Source of the DNA: Apostichopus parvimensis
Taxonomy: Eukaryota; Echinodermata; Holothuroidea; Aspidochirotida; Stichopodidae
Assembly (NCBI GenBank): GCA_000934455.1
Contig: KN894054.1
Location: 1 to 23,401 of the forward strand
Length of the DNA: 23,401 nt
Reading direction: 5' to 3'
Below the pieces are notes generated by a model that saw only the letters and a list, made by a program, of their open reading frames with translations, was not told where the DNA came from and did not search any database. Shown here piece after piece: positions 10,242-19,897 of the stretch. The first letter of the stretch is position 1. Each line of letters begins with the position of its first letter. The position numbers and the translations under genes are program-made.

Positions 10242-11898
10242 CTACAAAATAAATTGAAGTTTTGTGAATGCTTTTTGAGAATTTTCCTCCAGATTTTATT
10301 CAAGAGAATGTTTTGCACAAAGTTGCTGTTTTAGGATTCCATAAAAGAGTTTTCAAACTTGATAATTTATGGCACTCTGAAACCCTATCATGCTGCTGAT
10401 ATTATATTCAAAACAATCAGATCTTCATACATAAACAAACGGCAAAATGCAATTAACAACGAGCACATAAAACCACTGCTATATCTGATTAATAATTTTA
10501 AAGCTTATTCTTGACCAGTATAAATTTTTCCCTCACTCCCTGGCATGTGCTAGTAGTAAAAATTTATGGGGCAAATCGTCTAAAACTCCAATTATGGGAA
10601 TATCTTGATATCAATGGGACGTCAGACCGAAATGTAAGTATACACACTAAAAGTTCCTATGCGCAGCATGCGAGATTGGCTTCACTTTCAGTACAGATTT
10701 GGTCAAACTACATATTTTTTAAATTTCTCTAGATCCAATGCTCTTAAGAATAGAGTAAATAGCATTCAGGACTACATATATATATTTTCATGCCAAAAAA
10801 ATGAAATATATACAAGGAATATTAAATTGATTTAGTATAGCATCACAAAATGCCATGCAAAATTGGCAAATTGCTATATATTCAAGACAAGTGTAAAGAT
10901 GTGAATAGCATGTTTTGTGCACAGGAACCATGGTATTTCATATGAGAAAATCCTACTGCCTTTAAACTGTTACACAAAATTGGAACAGTCACTTAAATAT
11001 TCCCAGATATATATTGTAATAACTTTGAAGGAGGCTTTGATAATCTTTCTGGAAATACAAAAATGTTAAAGCATTGCAAACACATGTGAAATTTGAATTG
11101 GGACCTTTAGTCACTATTTAAGACCATTTACAAAACTGTTTCTATGTTTGTTTTTACAGCTACATGCTTCCTTCCACACCTAAATTCTGGTTTATTCTGC
11201 CCCCCCTCCACCTCCCTCCCCCCCCCAAGAAAAAAGGTTGAGAGGGAGAGTACCCAAACTGCAAAGTGCTAAGAATTGTAATCAACAGCATGACATATGT
11301 GGTTCAATTAAAGTCTTCTCTCATCACATCAAACCTGTTAACAACTTGTAAACAAATGAATAATTAATTGCAACAGAAAGTATTATGGCTCAGTGACGAC
11401 AAGCTGCCAAGGTCATATTTGAGAGATGTGCGTCATTTTTGTGAAGATCAGAATTTACTTGAGTATCTTTTGGGAGAAAAAATTATCTTTAAAAACCACA
11501 TGTGGTTAAAATGATGAAGATATCTCTACGTTTAAAAACATCTCGATTTATATACTGTATTAAAATGGAAAATACATGTCGTCCACTGTCAAGATCTGAT
11601 AAAGGTGAAGGACACAGACTTTGCTGAGAGTTACCTGTGTACAAACGTGACATTACAAGGTTTACTTTATGAACAGTAAGTTTATCTTTGATTGCCATGA
11701 GTTTCGTTTTTTTTGCTCTTAAACTTTCACCTCTGCATCAAATATGTAAATCACCACCTTTAAATCACCAGTGCAATATCTAAGATAAGAATCAGGATTA
11801 CTTCAATCTACTAGACCTAGGATGAACAGAATAGTATACCTGAAAATGTATAATGAATTCTCAAATTGAAGTGCCTTTGCATGGTTTTCTTTTTCAGG

Positions 11899-11902
11899 GT
11901 AT
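11899..11902. repeat. Left GTAT target-site duplication of the LTR element
   Basis: GTAT directly precedes the element's TGTT start and is repeated directly after its GACA end at 12545-12548. Unit 1 has a single GTAT at the matching place (9069-9072). Confidence 0.85.
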
Positions 11903-12544
11903 TGTTATGATGCAGCATGTTACTTTAAAGGTTTGCTACTCTAATTGCTGTTATGCACGTCTTAAATGGTTATGTATTATTATGCTCATTTGTAAACGTA
12001 CAGCACAATCAGTGCAGTTCCAAGTTACGGTCGAGTAACCTTACCGAATGTCATATAAATTAGTTTGCAAGGAGTGGCTCCGTCTCTTCTCCCAGTGGCA
12101 CCAGCCTGTACGTCCCGCAACGTCGAGACAACCATGAAGTCTGCCTAGCACTAACAAAAACCCACCTTTCCGTTCCGGCCTTTCTTCACCATGCCAACCA
12201 ATCTGTGTGTGACTCTGTCTTACATCTCTTTTGGATACCACCATGTTCATGTTTTCTTCTGGAACTGTTATTTACCTTACATGGTCCTGTTCTCTTCCGG
12301 AACTGTTATTTACTTAAAGCTCCTTCCTGAAGCTTCCAGACACACCCGCCCTGTTACTTGAGCGAACACTGACTTCCCTGGGATGTGACACCCTGAAGCT
12401 AACTTAAAGTATCCCGGTATGTACTGCATTTATGCTAAGTTATATTTTTTTTTACCAAGAGACACAGATTACATTCATTTTAAAGACAATACCTCTCTTA
12501 TCTACTTTATTGTATTCGTTTCCCCAAACCATAATATCTGGACA
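11903..12544. mobile_element. Probable solo LTR of an LTR retrotransposon (642 bp)
   Basis: The insertion begins TGTTATGATG and ends ATCTGGACA, giving the TG...CA boundaries usual for LTRs, with a 4-bp target duplication (GTAT). It has no coding capacity. A TATA-like CATATAAAT lies near 12051-12060. Length, boundaries and target-site size fit a solo LTR left by recombination between the two LTRs of a Ty3/gypsy- or BEL-type element. A short non-autonomous element with similar ends is the alternative. The superfamily and orientation are not determined. Confidence 0.75.
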
Positions 12545-12548
12545 GTAT
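12545..12548. repeat. Right GTAT target-site duplication of the LTR element
   Basis: Direct repeat of 11899-11902, followed by GAACATCAAAC, which continues the sequence found uninterrupted in unit 1 from 9073. Confidence 0.85.
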
Positions 12549-13079
12549 GAACATCAAACATACATGTACGGTGTAAGAGATGAAGTGAAGCCAATAATAT
12601 GTGTGTTTTTTCTTGTTTCTATTTGCCTTCCAATACTCACACATGTTGTAAATTTCTTAAAACCACAGTTGAGATTTAAAATATCGTACAGCCAACACGA
12701 TGAATACTCTAGTACAACAACAAATAGTATTTCAAAGAAGACACTTTGCAAGCACGTAAAATACAAAGAAAATCCAGTCTTGGAAATTCTTTTGGAAAAT
12801 AACTGTCCAGCACTGCACCACTCAAATCTATTAGTGTGGAAGAAACTTGAAATCCCTACCATCAAAACTGCTTATTATTTACATTCCATCAAGAATTCAT
12901 ACAGAAACTCATTTTACCAGACATAATCTAAAGCTTATAGAATACACAACGATAAATTGTAAATATTAAAATGAATATGATCTTTCATGAATGGTTCCAT
13001 TAATACTCTCCCCCTTTCTTACATTTCACTTTCCTTTATTGGTTTCCCAAAAAGGAAAAATATGAAGACACTCTTACCG

Positions 13080-13312
13080 ACCTTGCAAAATTGTGAGAGG
13101 GACCACGGATTGTGAAGTCGGTGGCAATGACTATAACACGGATCCCAAAGTCGATAATTACTATTATGGTTGGATTCGTCCTACACAGCAGCATACAGAA
13201 AGGTTGTACTCAAAGCCGAAGTGTATTAATAAGGTCGTACATCCTGAGTCTTTGCATGCCAATTTCTTCAATGCTGCCTTCAATACCATTCGGGAAACAT
13301 TGCAACCTTTAG
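13080..13312. other. Highly conserved block of unknown function, copy 2
   Basis: Counterpart of the block in unit 1, with the 110 bp at 13127-13236 identical. On the minus strand, bases near 13270-13220 read IEEIGMQRLRMYDLINTLRL before a TGA. This loosely resembles the part of PEX6 D1 that should follow exon 7 (a QRL...L...L pattern), but no acceptor in the required phase was found and the stop is shared by both copies. I therefore do not call it an exon. Confidence 0.35.
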
Positions 13313-13400
13313 TTTTGATTAGACTAGTGCTTTGCTAACTAAAGGTTTATAATGCATGTTCCTATGTAGACACACATTAATGATGGCACTGATATAGATG

Positions 13401-13888
13401 CAGGGATGTGCCCACGCTGGGCGGCCCCGCCCAGCACTAAAAATTACTGCCCAGCACTGTCTTAAAAATCGTTAATCCCACCCAGCACTATTTTCATCTG
13501 AAATCCTGACATTCCTAACAATATATTCAACATAAATTGGGCCTAGCCTATGCCAAAATCATACAGACTAATAATGCATCAGTTAGGCATACGAGAAACA
13601 TTACTTGCTGCTCTCAATCGGTCCCTTGTAAAATCTATTTGAAACAAACTAATAACTTTTACTAGGTACGTAATATATTTCACTAAAAAAAAAAATCAAA
13701 AATGTAAATTGTTAGCAAAACTAGTGTATGTGCTTAAAAAGCTACACAAGTGCCAGCATTTGGCATCTGAGCACCTTCAAAAATCGAAAAATTTCTCAAA
13801 GGGAAGGGGGACCCACTCCCCCTTAGACCCCTCCTCCAGGACGGCGATCAGTACACGCGGCACTCAGGAAATCCTGGGCACATCCCTG
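13401..13888. mobile_element. hAT-like MITE (488 bp) inserted in unit 2
   Basis: The ends are perfect 14-bp inverted repeats: CAGGGATGTGCCCA at 13401-13414 and TGGGCACATCCCTG at 13875-13888. It is flanked by the direct repeat TAGATG (13395-13400 and 13889-13894). Unit 1 has the uninterrupted site ATATAGATGGATAG near 9918-9931. CAGGG-type ends are characteristic of hAT elements, which normally make 8-bp duplications; the visible repeat here is 6 bp. The interior has a CCCAGCACT motif repeated three times near the left end, a T/A-rich middle and a C-rich right end, with no transposase frame. Confidence 0.85.
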
Positions 13889-14069
13889 TAGATGGATAGA
13901 TGACTATTCTGGGATAATTAAAATTACAACATGCAGACTGCCATACCATATATCCAAAAGTAATCAGAATTTTTATGATGTGTCATCGCAGAGGACACTA
14001 CTAGCATATATGCAATACTAATACCAATCCTACTACTATATAAAACATATTTTAAAAAATTATACTTAC

Positions 14070-14227
14070 CAACATTTCAACCTGGTGTAGAAAACAAGAC
14101 TGTAAATCGGCGGGGACATTCCTTACGTTTGGTGTGGTTGCTATGACAACCAATGGCCATTCCTTGCCACCCTTGCAGGTAGCATTACTTGTAATCGTTT
14201 CTCTCAGAGATGCAATGACTCGAGGAT
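14070..14227 (-). CDS. PEX6: PEX6 exon 7, proximal copy (D1 ATPase domain)
   Basis: Encodes residues about 704-756, from D(split)PRVIASLRETI to LHQVEML. This matches the D1 segment after the Walker B region, where human PEX6 has DARVMAVL and then VVATT...LPADVQTAFPHELEV. The acceptor TTTTTTTGTAG and the donor GTAAGTAT are both strong. The first two bases complete a GAT codon with the last G of exon 6, and the exon ends in phase 0. It lies in duplication unit 2 and is the first copy met by the transcript. Confidence 0.92.
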
Positions 14228-15003
14228 CTACAAAAAAAATTGAAGTTTTGTGATTGCTTCTTGAGAATTATCATCCAGATTTATTTAAGAGAATGTTTTG
14301 CACAAAGTTGCTGTTTTAGGATTCCAATCGTGACTATAGGTCCTGGTGAATATGTAATATCTTGAAATTACCTCAACATTGGGCAACATAGTTCATTAAG
14401 TTACTTGTGTTCATATTTTGTGATACTTTGACCATAATCAGAGAGCTTTGATCACACCAAGATGAAAATTGAGTAATGTTTAGACAATCTCTGATTTCTT
14501 TCACAGGCAAATTGGCATTTGCGATTGTATTGTCCAAGTGGTTTATATAGGTCATATTAATTGCAGTGTTAAATTGCAGGGCAAATTTTAATGCTTTGGA
14601 GGTCGCCTGACGGGCTGCTAGTTGTTTACATCAAATTCAGATTGCATTGTATTACCTAAATACGGCGAATTAGGTAAATTGACGACTTTGTATCACTCCC
14701 GAAGCTGGTGTTCTATTCACCAAACCTACACATCTCTCCTACAGAGTACAAAATGTTACTAGATATTTTGCTACATTTTTGCAACCAAGTCTGCTGTTTG
14801 GACAACCAAAATGTAAGGCCTTGATGTCTAAGTGGAAACCAGACAAAAATTCCTGAAAATTTGCCCTGACTTGTGTGGAACTAAAAAACAAAATCGGGTG
14901 TAATTTTCTACCACCCCACCACAACAATTAGAAGAAAAAAACTGTCACTACATACTGCCAAAAAAGTGCCAATTAAAAACTTAAATAGCTGTAATTTTTA
15001 TAC
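14228..15003 (-). other. PEX6: PEX6 intron 6
   Basis: Contains the right edge of the duplication (14325) and a MITE (14577-14868). No other feature was recognised; the short frames here have no domain. Confidence 0.75.
14577..14868. mobile_element. MITE-like DNA-transposon relic, CAGGGCAAATT family, copy B
   Basis: Begins CAGGGCAAATTTT and ends AAAATTTGCCCTG, a perfect 13-bp terminal inverted repeat. The interior aligns with 6807-7139. It is non-coding. The flanks TTAAATTG and ACTTGTGT do not form a target duplication, so the insertion is old or its edges are rearranged. Confidence 0.8.
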
Positions 15004-15081
15004 CTTCTTCTTCCCCATCTCTGTCCTTAGCAAGAGCTTGAATATTTCTCATCAGAAATATACAAGGAGAGGCAATGTTTG
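15004..15081 (-). CDS. PEX6: PEX6 exon 6 (D1 Walker B region)
   Basis: A 78-nt exon coding for residues about 678-704, with NIASPCIFLMRNIQALAKDRDG visible. It aligns with the human [20 protein letters not shown] segment. The hydrophobic strand where a Walker B aspartate-glutamate pair would lie reads IFLMRNI, so both acidic residues are absent, as is known for D1 of PEX6. The acceptor TTTTGTATCCATAG completes a GCA codon with the last base of exon 5. The donor is GTATAA, and the last G completes GAT with exon 7. Confidence 0.9.
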
Positions 15082-15922
15082 CTATGGATACAAAAAATTA
15101 AGCAGAAAGGAATTAATATTTGAAGTAACCAAGTTATATGTTACCAAAGACAACCATCTTCACTTAATAATCAACACAATTAAATGTGTCTTTCTGCTTA
15201 GAAAACATTTGTAATCACTTTCAATGAAAATTGTTACACCTTCTTGATTTCAGTTTTTGCCATACATTAACACATGCTCAACAAATTGAGATCACTAACC
15301 TTGTACAGATGTCTTTTATTATTCCTTTTTAGTTTAAAATCAAAACCTACACTGCAATTGACATTAACAGGAGTTAAATTGCAGAAAATTGACACTGCAT
15401 CATAGCTTCTACTGATTCACAAAGAGCAACAGCAATGAAGACACGATTTAGATTGCCTGCCAGCATTTTTCAGTTTTTCTAAAACACTTTGTTCAAAAGC
15501 AAAAACAAAGAAAGAATCCTTTAAGGGTCCGAAAATGGTGCATAAGTCTGGATAGAGATAACCACACGATGCCAATGAAGTAACATAATTGAGGAGGGAG
15601 CAAAGGGTGGTCAGATGGGAAAGGTTTATACTAATGTGCGACATCACACAATCTCAGAGCGTATGTTGCCACCACGTATCCTTACTATCAAAATTTATGG
15701 TATATAAAGATGAGGAAATCCCATGGTGAACACTCAATGGCCAGCCTTCTAAATAATATCAGTTTCACATTAAATATGATTGCTGAAACGTTCTGAATAC
15801 AACACAAATTCCTGCATAACTGGAAGTTACTGATTATCAATACTGCTTCGACGTGCCTTTGAAAGCAACAATGTGGTCACGTAACGAGACAATGTAATAT
15901 GACGTAATAACTCCATCCTTAC
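15082..15922 (-). other. PEX6: PEX6 intron 5
   Basis: About 840 bp, AT-rich, bounded by GTAAGG and CCATAG. A 76-codon minus-strand open frame at 15647-15417 lies inside but has no recognisable domain and is not needed to keep the reading frame. Confidence 0.8.
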
Positions 15923-16107
15923 CCTTGAAGAAGGCGTTATTTATTTTGGCCTCTGTAGCGGCTGATGTATCTGCGAGAAGGTTGTAGCAGTTGACGATGT
16001 AACAATGAATATTCAACAGGCGACACATGGCCCTGACAACAGTTGACTTCCCACATCCAACAGGCCCAACCAAGAGTAAAGAAGCAGCCAATCGTTCACA
16101 TTCAGGA
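15923..16107 (-). CDS. PEX6: PEX6 exon 5 (D1 Walker A)
   Basis: Encodes residues about 616-678. LLLVGPVGCGKSTVV contains the P-loop GPVGCGKS (about 630-637), which fits GxxxxGK[ST] and so should bind ATP. It is followed by RAMCRLLNIHCYIVNC and then TSAATEAKINNAFFK, which aligns with the human segment from VVAAACSHLGLHLLKV to VETKLQAIFSRA. The acceptor ATTTCTGCAG supplies one base to a split Ser codon. The donor GTAAGG follows AAGG in phase 1. Confidence 0.95.
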
Positions 16108-16781
16108 CTGCAGAAATTAATAATCCAGACAAACCAAGGGATAAAGTTAATAACATTCGTAATATAATAATTGAAACTATTACATGACTTACAGAGTTTG
16201 AATTACATAATAACTTATTTGCTTTATAACTTATAAAAGTTTAGCAGTTTGCAGTCCATTATTGTTATATAACATTTATTGGTGCAGATTGTTGAAATTA
16301 CCATTTAGACACACCTAAGGTTCATATTTGTCTTCATTGTTTGAATACAAGTTTAGCTCACATATCATAAACCTGCAATTCAAATGCTCCACACAAATCA
16401 GTAAAAAAGCAACAGACTTTCCATGTTCAAGACAAGTAATATATTAAATTTGATTTATATGATTTCATTCGTTGATCCACTGCTGCTGATATGGAGAAAG
16501 TGCGTTTTCGGATAAGACCATTACTATAAAGTCACTTTTGATCTTCTGAACAATAATATGCAATCATTCATCATGTGTGATGTTATTGATATGGGATGAC
16601 AGAGTTTTCCAAATCTATCATCAGGAAATGTTTATGCTATCAGTGTGTGGACATTCATTAAACCTCAAATGGCCTCTGATTCCCCTTATTTAACTGAATC
16701 ATGACAAAGCAGTGTTCTCTTTTGATGTCATTGCATTTAGCAACGTGGAATATTCCTATAGTGATTACATTGATGGACTAC
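16108..16781 (-). other. PEX6: PEX6 intron 4
   Basis: About 670 bp bounded by GTAGTC and TTTCTGCAG. Nothing else was recognised in it. Confidence 0.8.
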
Positions 16782-16930
16782 CTCCTTTTGATGAACGGCC
16801 AGATAATGTCCTCTACATCTGAAATGTACTTGACCAATCCTAACGGAAGGGGTGACCGCCACACAGGATGAAGACGGTTACTGAGGAAGACATCCACTGT
16901 AGCAGGGATGAAGCTAGAGGTAGCACCAGA
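16782..16930 (-). CDS. PEX6: PEX6 exon 4 (linker before D1)
   Basis: Encodes residues about 567-616, from SGATSSFIPATVDV through PLGLVKYISDVEDIIWPFIKR. It corresponds to the helix-rich linker between the second N-terminal domain and the D1 P-loop. The acceptor is CTCACATAG, in phase 0 with exon 3. The donor AAAGGAG|GTAGTC leaves two bases, completed by the T of exon 5. The donor is moderate, but it is the only choice found that avoids the in-frame TAG (inside GTAGTC) and keeps the phase. Confidence 0.85.
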
Positions 16931-17983
16931 CTATGTGAGAAAAGGAAATGTTTTACATATATTACTACTGTACACACTTCTAAAAGGAAATCAGCGGTTG
17001 CAATCAACTGAACTTGTGCACTATAAAATGTATTGACTTTCCTTCCATTGCAGACCCAAAGTGGGATTACATTGAAAATCACTTTTGAAGGCTTCACAAA
17101 TTAACCAGAAAGTGCATATCATACAAAGCATGGCTAAATTGAGGTAGGTCGTTAAAAAGTGTTACCAGGAAAAAGAAGCATTTTGGTCTTCACCAATATT
17201 AATAATTATTCTAAAGGAATAATGCTTCCTTGTCTTAGGGTAACGGCCCACTTCTATTTAACCAGACCCACACAAATTGTCTAATAGTTTGTTTGAAGCT
17301 TTTGAAGTTTTGCTCTTGTTTGTGGGGCTACCTTTCCACAGTGAAATGTATTTACCATTTGTTTATATACTATCAACAACTTTGAAGGTGTGCCATCATT
17401 CATGACCAATTGTGTTTACACTTTCACATCATCTAACATGAAGCAGCGATGTGTCCGTACGATACATATATAGAATGTTGTATACTACAGCCTCTGGCCT
17501 TGTACCAGTTTAAATTGGTCAGATTTTAGCAGACAAAGGATATCCTAAAAATATGCAATAAGTTTAAAAAAAAATTAACCTCAACAATTAGGAGCAAGAA
17601 CATCAGAATGGTATGAAAAGTAGGCTATGGGTTTGGTACCTCTGCTATGAAAGGATGGTATAGAAGGTCTAGGCTAGGTGTTGTACATCTAGTTTTCAAA
17701 AGCAACAGATTTCTCCACATTTTACTGGTGTGGCAAACAATGGATAAACTTGTTTTATTAAGAAGTATCTGTCTACCAATAAATGATAACATTCTTTTCC
17801 ACACACAAAACACTAAAATATTGTGGAAAAATCATGGTTGTGAAATGATACATTCTTTCCATGCACAAAAACACAAAAATTATGTGGAAAATACATGGTT
17901 GTGAAATATGCCTTGCACATTAGTGGAAACTTTAGTTTGACATTTCGAAAATTTTCAATGAAAAAACCTAGATTATGACTAAC
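16931..17983 (-). other. PEX6: PEX6 intron 3
   Basis: About 1.05 kb. Contains a local 62-bp tandem repeat near its 5' end (17781-17905). Nothing else was recognised. Confidence 0.8.
17781..17905. repeat. Two-copy imperfect tandem repeat of about 62 bp
   Basis: Copies at about 17781-17842 and 17843-17905 share AAATGATA, CATTCTTT, CACAAAA, TGTGGAAAA and CATGGTTGTGAAAT in the same order, with small gaps. It lies inside PEX6 intron 3 and looks like a simple local duplication. Confidence 0.8.
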
Positions 17984-18164
17984 CTGGAAAACATTGGTAT
18001 GAAGGCTGGCAAGATAGGATATTGCATGAGGTTTTGCTGGTAGAATCTTGGTTATTTTGTAATACACAATAGGAGTGCGGGATTCATAGCCATCTCCAGT
18101 ATTCTGAATATATTCCGGAAACTCCTTGGTTGTCAGGCAGATCAAATCACCCTCAGATACTAAC
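17984..18164 (-). CDS. PEX6: PEX6 exon 3 (N-terminal domain)
   Basis: Encodes residues about 506-566: LVSEGDLICL, then YYKITKILPAK, and ends SLHTNVFQ. It aligns with the human VVQEGDVLCV, FFKVKKTV and DTTHTSLYMV segments. The first G completes an Arg codon with exon 2 after the acceptor ACTGGCAG. The donor is CAG|GTTAGT, and the exon ends in phase 0. Confidence 0.93.
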
Positions 18165-18808
18165 CTGCCAGTTGAAGGAGATATTGAGTATTAATATCAA
18201 CAATCATTCAAACATCATGTGAAGTGCACCATTTATACTCCACAAGTATGTTGATAATTTACATTTAAGTTTAATTTACAACTAAGTTACATAATTACCA
18301 TATTTAGGAAATTTATTATGTACTACAACTTAAAGAAGAGCATCTGTTAAAATAATCATCAACTTATGCTACACTTTGTGATGGGGCAAGACAAAGTACT
18401 TCATAAATTTATACTAGTTAAATATTTAAGTGAATCTGTTGTAGAGTCCAGCTTGTGCAACATGGTTACGTGTAATTTTTAGAAAAGAAATACAACCTTT
18501 TGTTTTAGATTTCCTTTAAGGGCTCAATCAGTGTTACCCTCAAATATGCCAGAAAGTAAACAAAAATAATAATAATGGTCACTTATGAATATGAACAACT
18601 ATGGTACCAATTCAACCAAGGGAACTCAATATCCTCTTGTATGAAGTCGTTTAATCATATGGTTGAACCATCCTCAACAACAAAATTATCTGTAGGGTCA
18701 GAATATTCTGGTGAGTATCTTTTGATAAACCTTTATCACAAGCCTGAGGTCAATAAACTGATGACCTCTAACTATACAGTACTGGTGCAGTCAAACACCT
18801 CAAATCAC
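18165..18808 (-). other. PEX6: PEX6 intron 2
   Basis: About 640 bp, AT-rich, bounded by GTGATT and ACTGGCAG. A plus-strand open frame at 18575-18850 overlaps its end and exon 2, and looks like an antisense shadow. Confidence 0.8.
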
Positions 18809-18987
18809 CTGGTGGCTTTGAAATACTTCTTGATAGCTTCATCAAAGTAAGAGGTTATTGGGTAGGTTGACGACTTGACCAAAGCAAGGTGGATGTTCGA
18901 TGCTGAAGGAGGCTTGAATGAGTCTGCGGGAATTGGTTTCTCACAGCTGATTGTTGGGATAGTATCCAGTTCCTCTTCTCTGGCAGC
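18809..18987 (-). CDS. PEX6: PEX6 exon 2 (N-terminal domain)
   Basis: Encodes residues about 447-506, starting AAREEELDTIPT and ending DEAIKKYFKAT(R). Conserved features against the human protein are the strand with IHLALVKSSTYPI and the YFDEAIKKYF helix before the EGDLI loop of exon 3. The acceptor TTTATTCTCTGAAG joins in phase 0 to exon 1. The donor CCAG|GTGATT leaves two bases. Confidence 0.92.
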
Positions 18988-19897
18988 CTTCAGAGAATAA
19001 AAATGGGGAACAAAGCTTTTTAAAATGCTACTGATTTGCAATGGATTTTGCCATAAAATATTCACATCATTACCATATAAGGGACGATGAGGTTGTCAAA
19101 TGTTGGTATTTAATATAAAAATTCTATGCAATTATCTTTGAACTCATTCAGTTCATGGAAATGCTTTAAATAAAGGTTCAGGATTCTCTGAATAATTTAT
19201 TCCAAAATAGTCCTGTAGTAATTTTAGTATGCTAAGTTCAGGACCAATACTGTGGACATATGTTGCAGTATATAAGCAAATGAAAGTGCATTCTGAATTT
19301 GCAAGGGCTTTGTGCTGATAGCTTTTGGAGTAAAACTGTAATTTCTATACAGGTAGTTTCTTTAGATGTGTACTACACAATCATAATATGCGCACATGTT
19401 AAAATTGCTAAAGATCTGTCCGAATAAAACATATATATGCATGATTTCAATACTATTCAAACCTTTTTTCTTTTCCTTTTTGTCAATTAAACTTGGCATC
19501 ATAATGTCGTTTGCTTTGACAGTATTTTTAATTCCTAGGCAACATGCCGCAAGAATGAGAATTATTGTCACAGTATATATCTCCTATTACAATTCAATGC
19601 TAGGGGGGGGGGGGGGTGAAATTCACAGTACTTACATCTTTTACCAATCCTGGCTATTAAACCACTAAATCTGCTCACAAAGACTATGGACTAACATTGA
19701 CTGTTTTGTCAATTCAGTTATCTTACAGGTCATCTTTTAGGAATCTAAAGTGCCATTTTATTGCATACCCACTAAAACTGTAAATTGAATTTAAGGATGC
19801 AATTTTCATGTCTGCTGGGAGACTATGAACTGGTATGATTTCTACAACACTTCTGTAATACACATTAAAACATTAAACTTTCATCACAATTAATTAC
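18988..19897 (-). other. PEX6: PEX6 intron 1
   Basis: About 910 bp bounded by GTAATT and CTCTGAAG. Contains a run of 14 G at 19603-19616. Nothing else was recognised. Confidence 0.8.

Larger units (their letters stand above)
7563..10340. repeat. Tandem duplication unit 1 (2.78 kb) containing the extra PEX6 exon 7
   Basis: This segment is repeated head-to-tail at 10341-14325. The left edges match from ATAAAAGAG (7563 and 10341) and the right edges match up to GGATTCC (10340 and 14325). Apart from two insertions in unit 2, the units are co-linear with scattered substitutions and small gaps. The junction GGATTCC|ATAAAAG shares only one base with the flanks, so no long homology mediated the event. 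The best-preserved blocks are 7563-7857 (two substitutions and one gap), 9647-9756 (identical) and the exon (two substitutions). Confidence 0.93.
10341..14325. repeat. Tandem duplication unit 2 (3.99 kb) with two later insertions
   Basis: Co-linear with unit 1 (7563-10340). The extra length is explained mainly by a 642-bp LTR-like insertion plus its 4-bp duplication and a 488-bp MITE plus its 6-bp duplication. Removing these leaves about 2.85 kb against 2.78 kb. Smaller gaps include about 21 bp near 11430 and about 21 bp near 12845, both present in unit 2 and absent from unit 1. The right edge (14325) passes into single-copy intron 6. Confidence 0.93.

Noticed and set aside
11489..11698. Minus-strand 69-codon frame in unit 2, including a GGDLH string just upstream that recalls the D1 motif after exon 7
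   Set aside because: Stops interrupt the GGDLH reading in both units, and a 5-bp gap in unit 1 shifts the frame, so it is not preserved as coding.
12554..12865. Minus-strand 103-codon frame in unit 2
   Set aside because: In unit 1 the matching sequence has a 21-bp difference and a frameshift. No domain was recognised.
17813..17983. Continuation of PEX6 exon 3 frame past 17984
   Set aside because: The frame runs on into an AT-rich repeat. A clear CAG|GTTAGT donor and the phase of exon 4 place the exon end at 17984.
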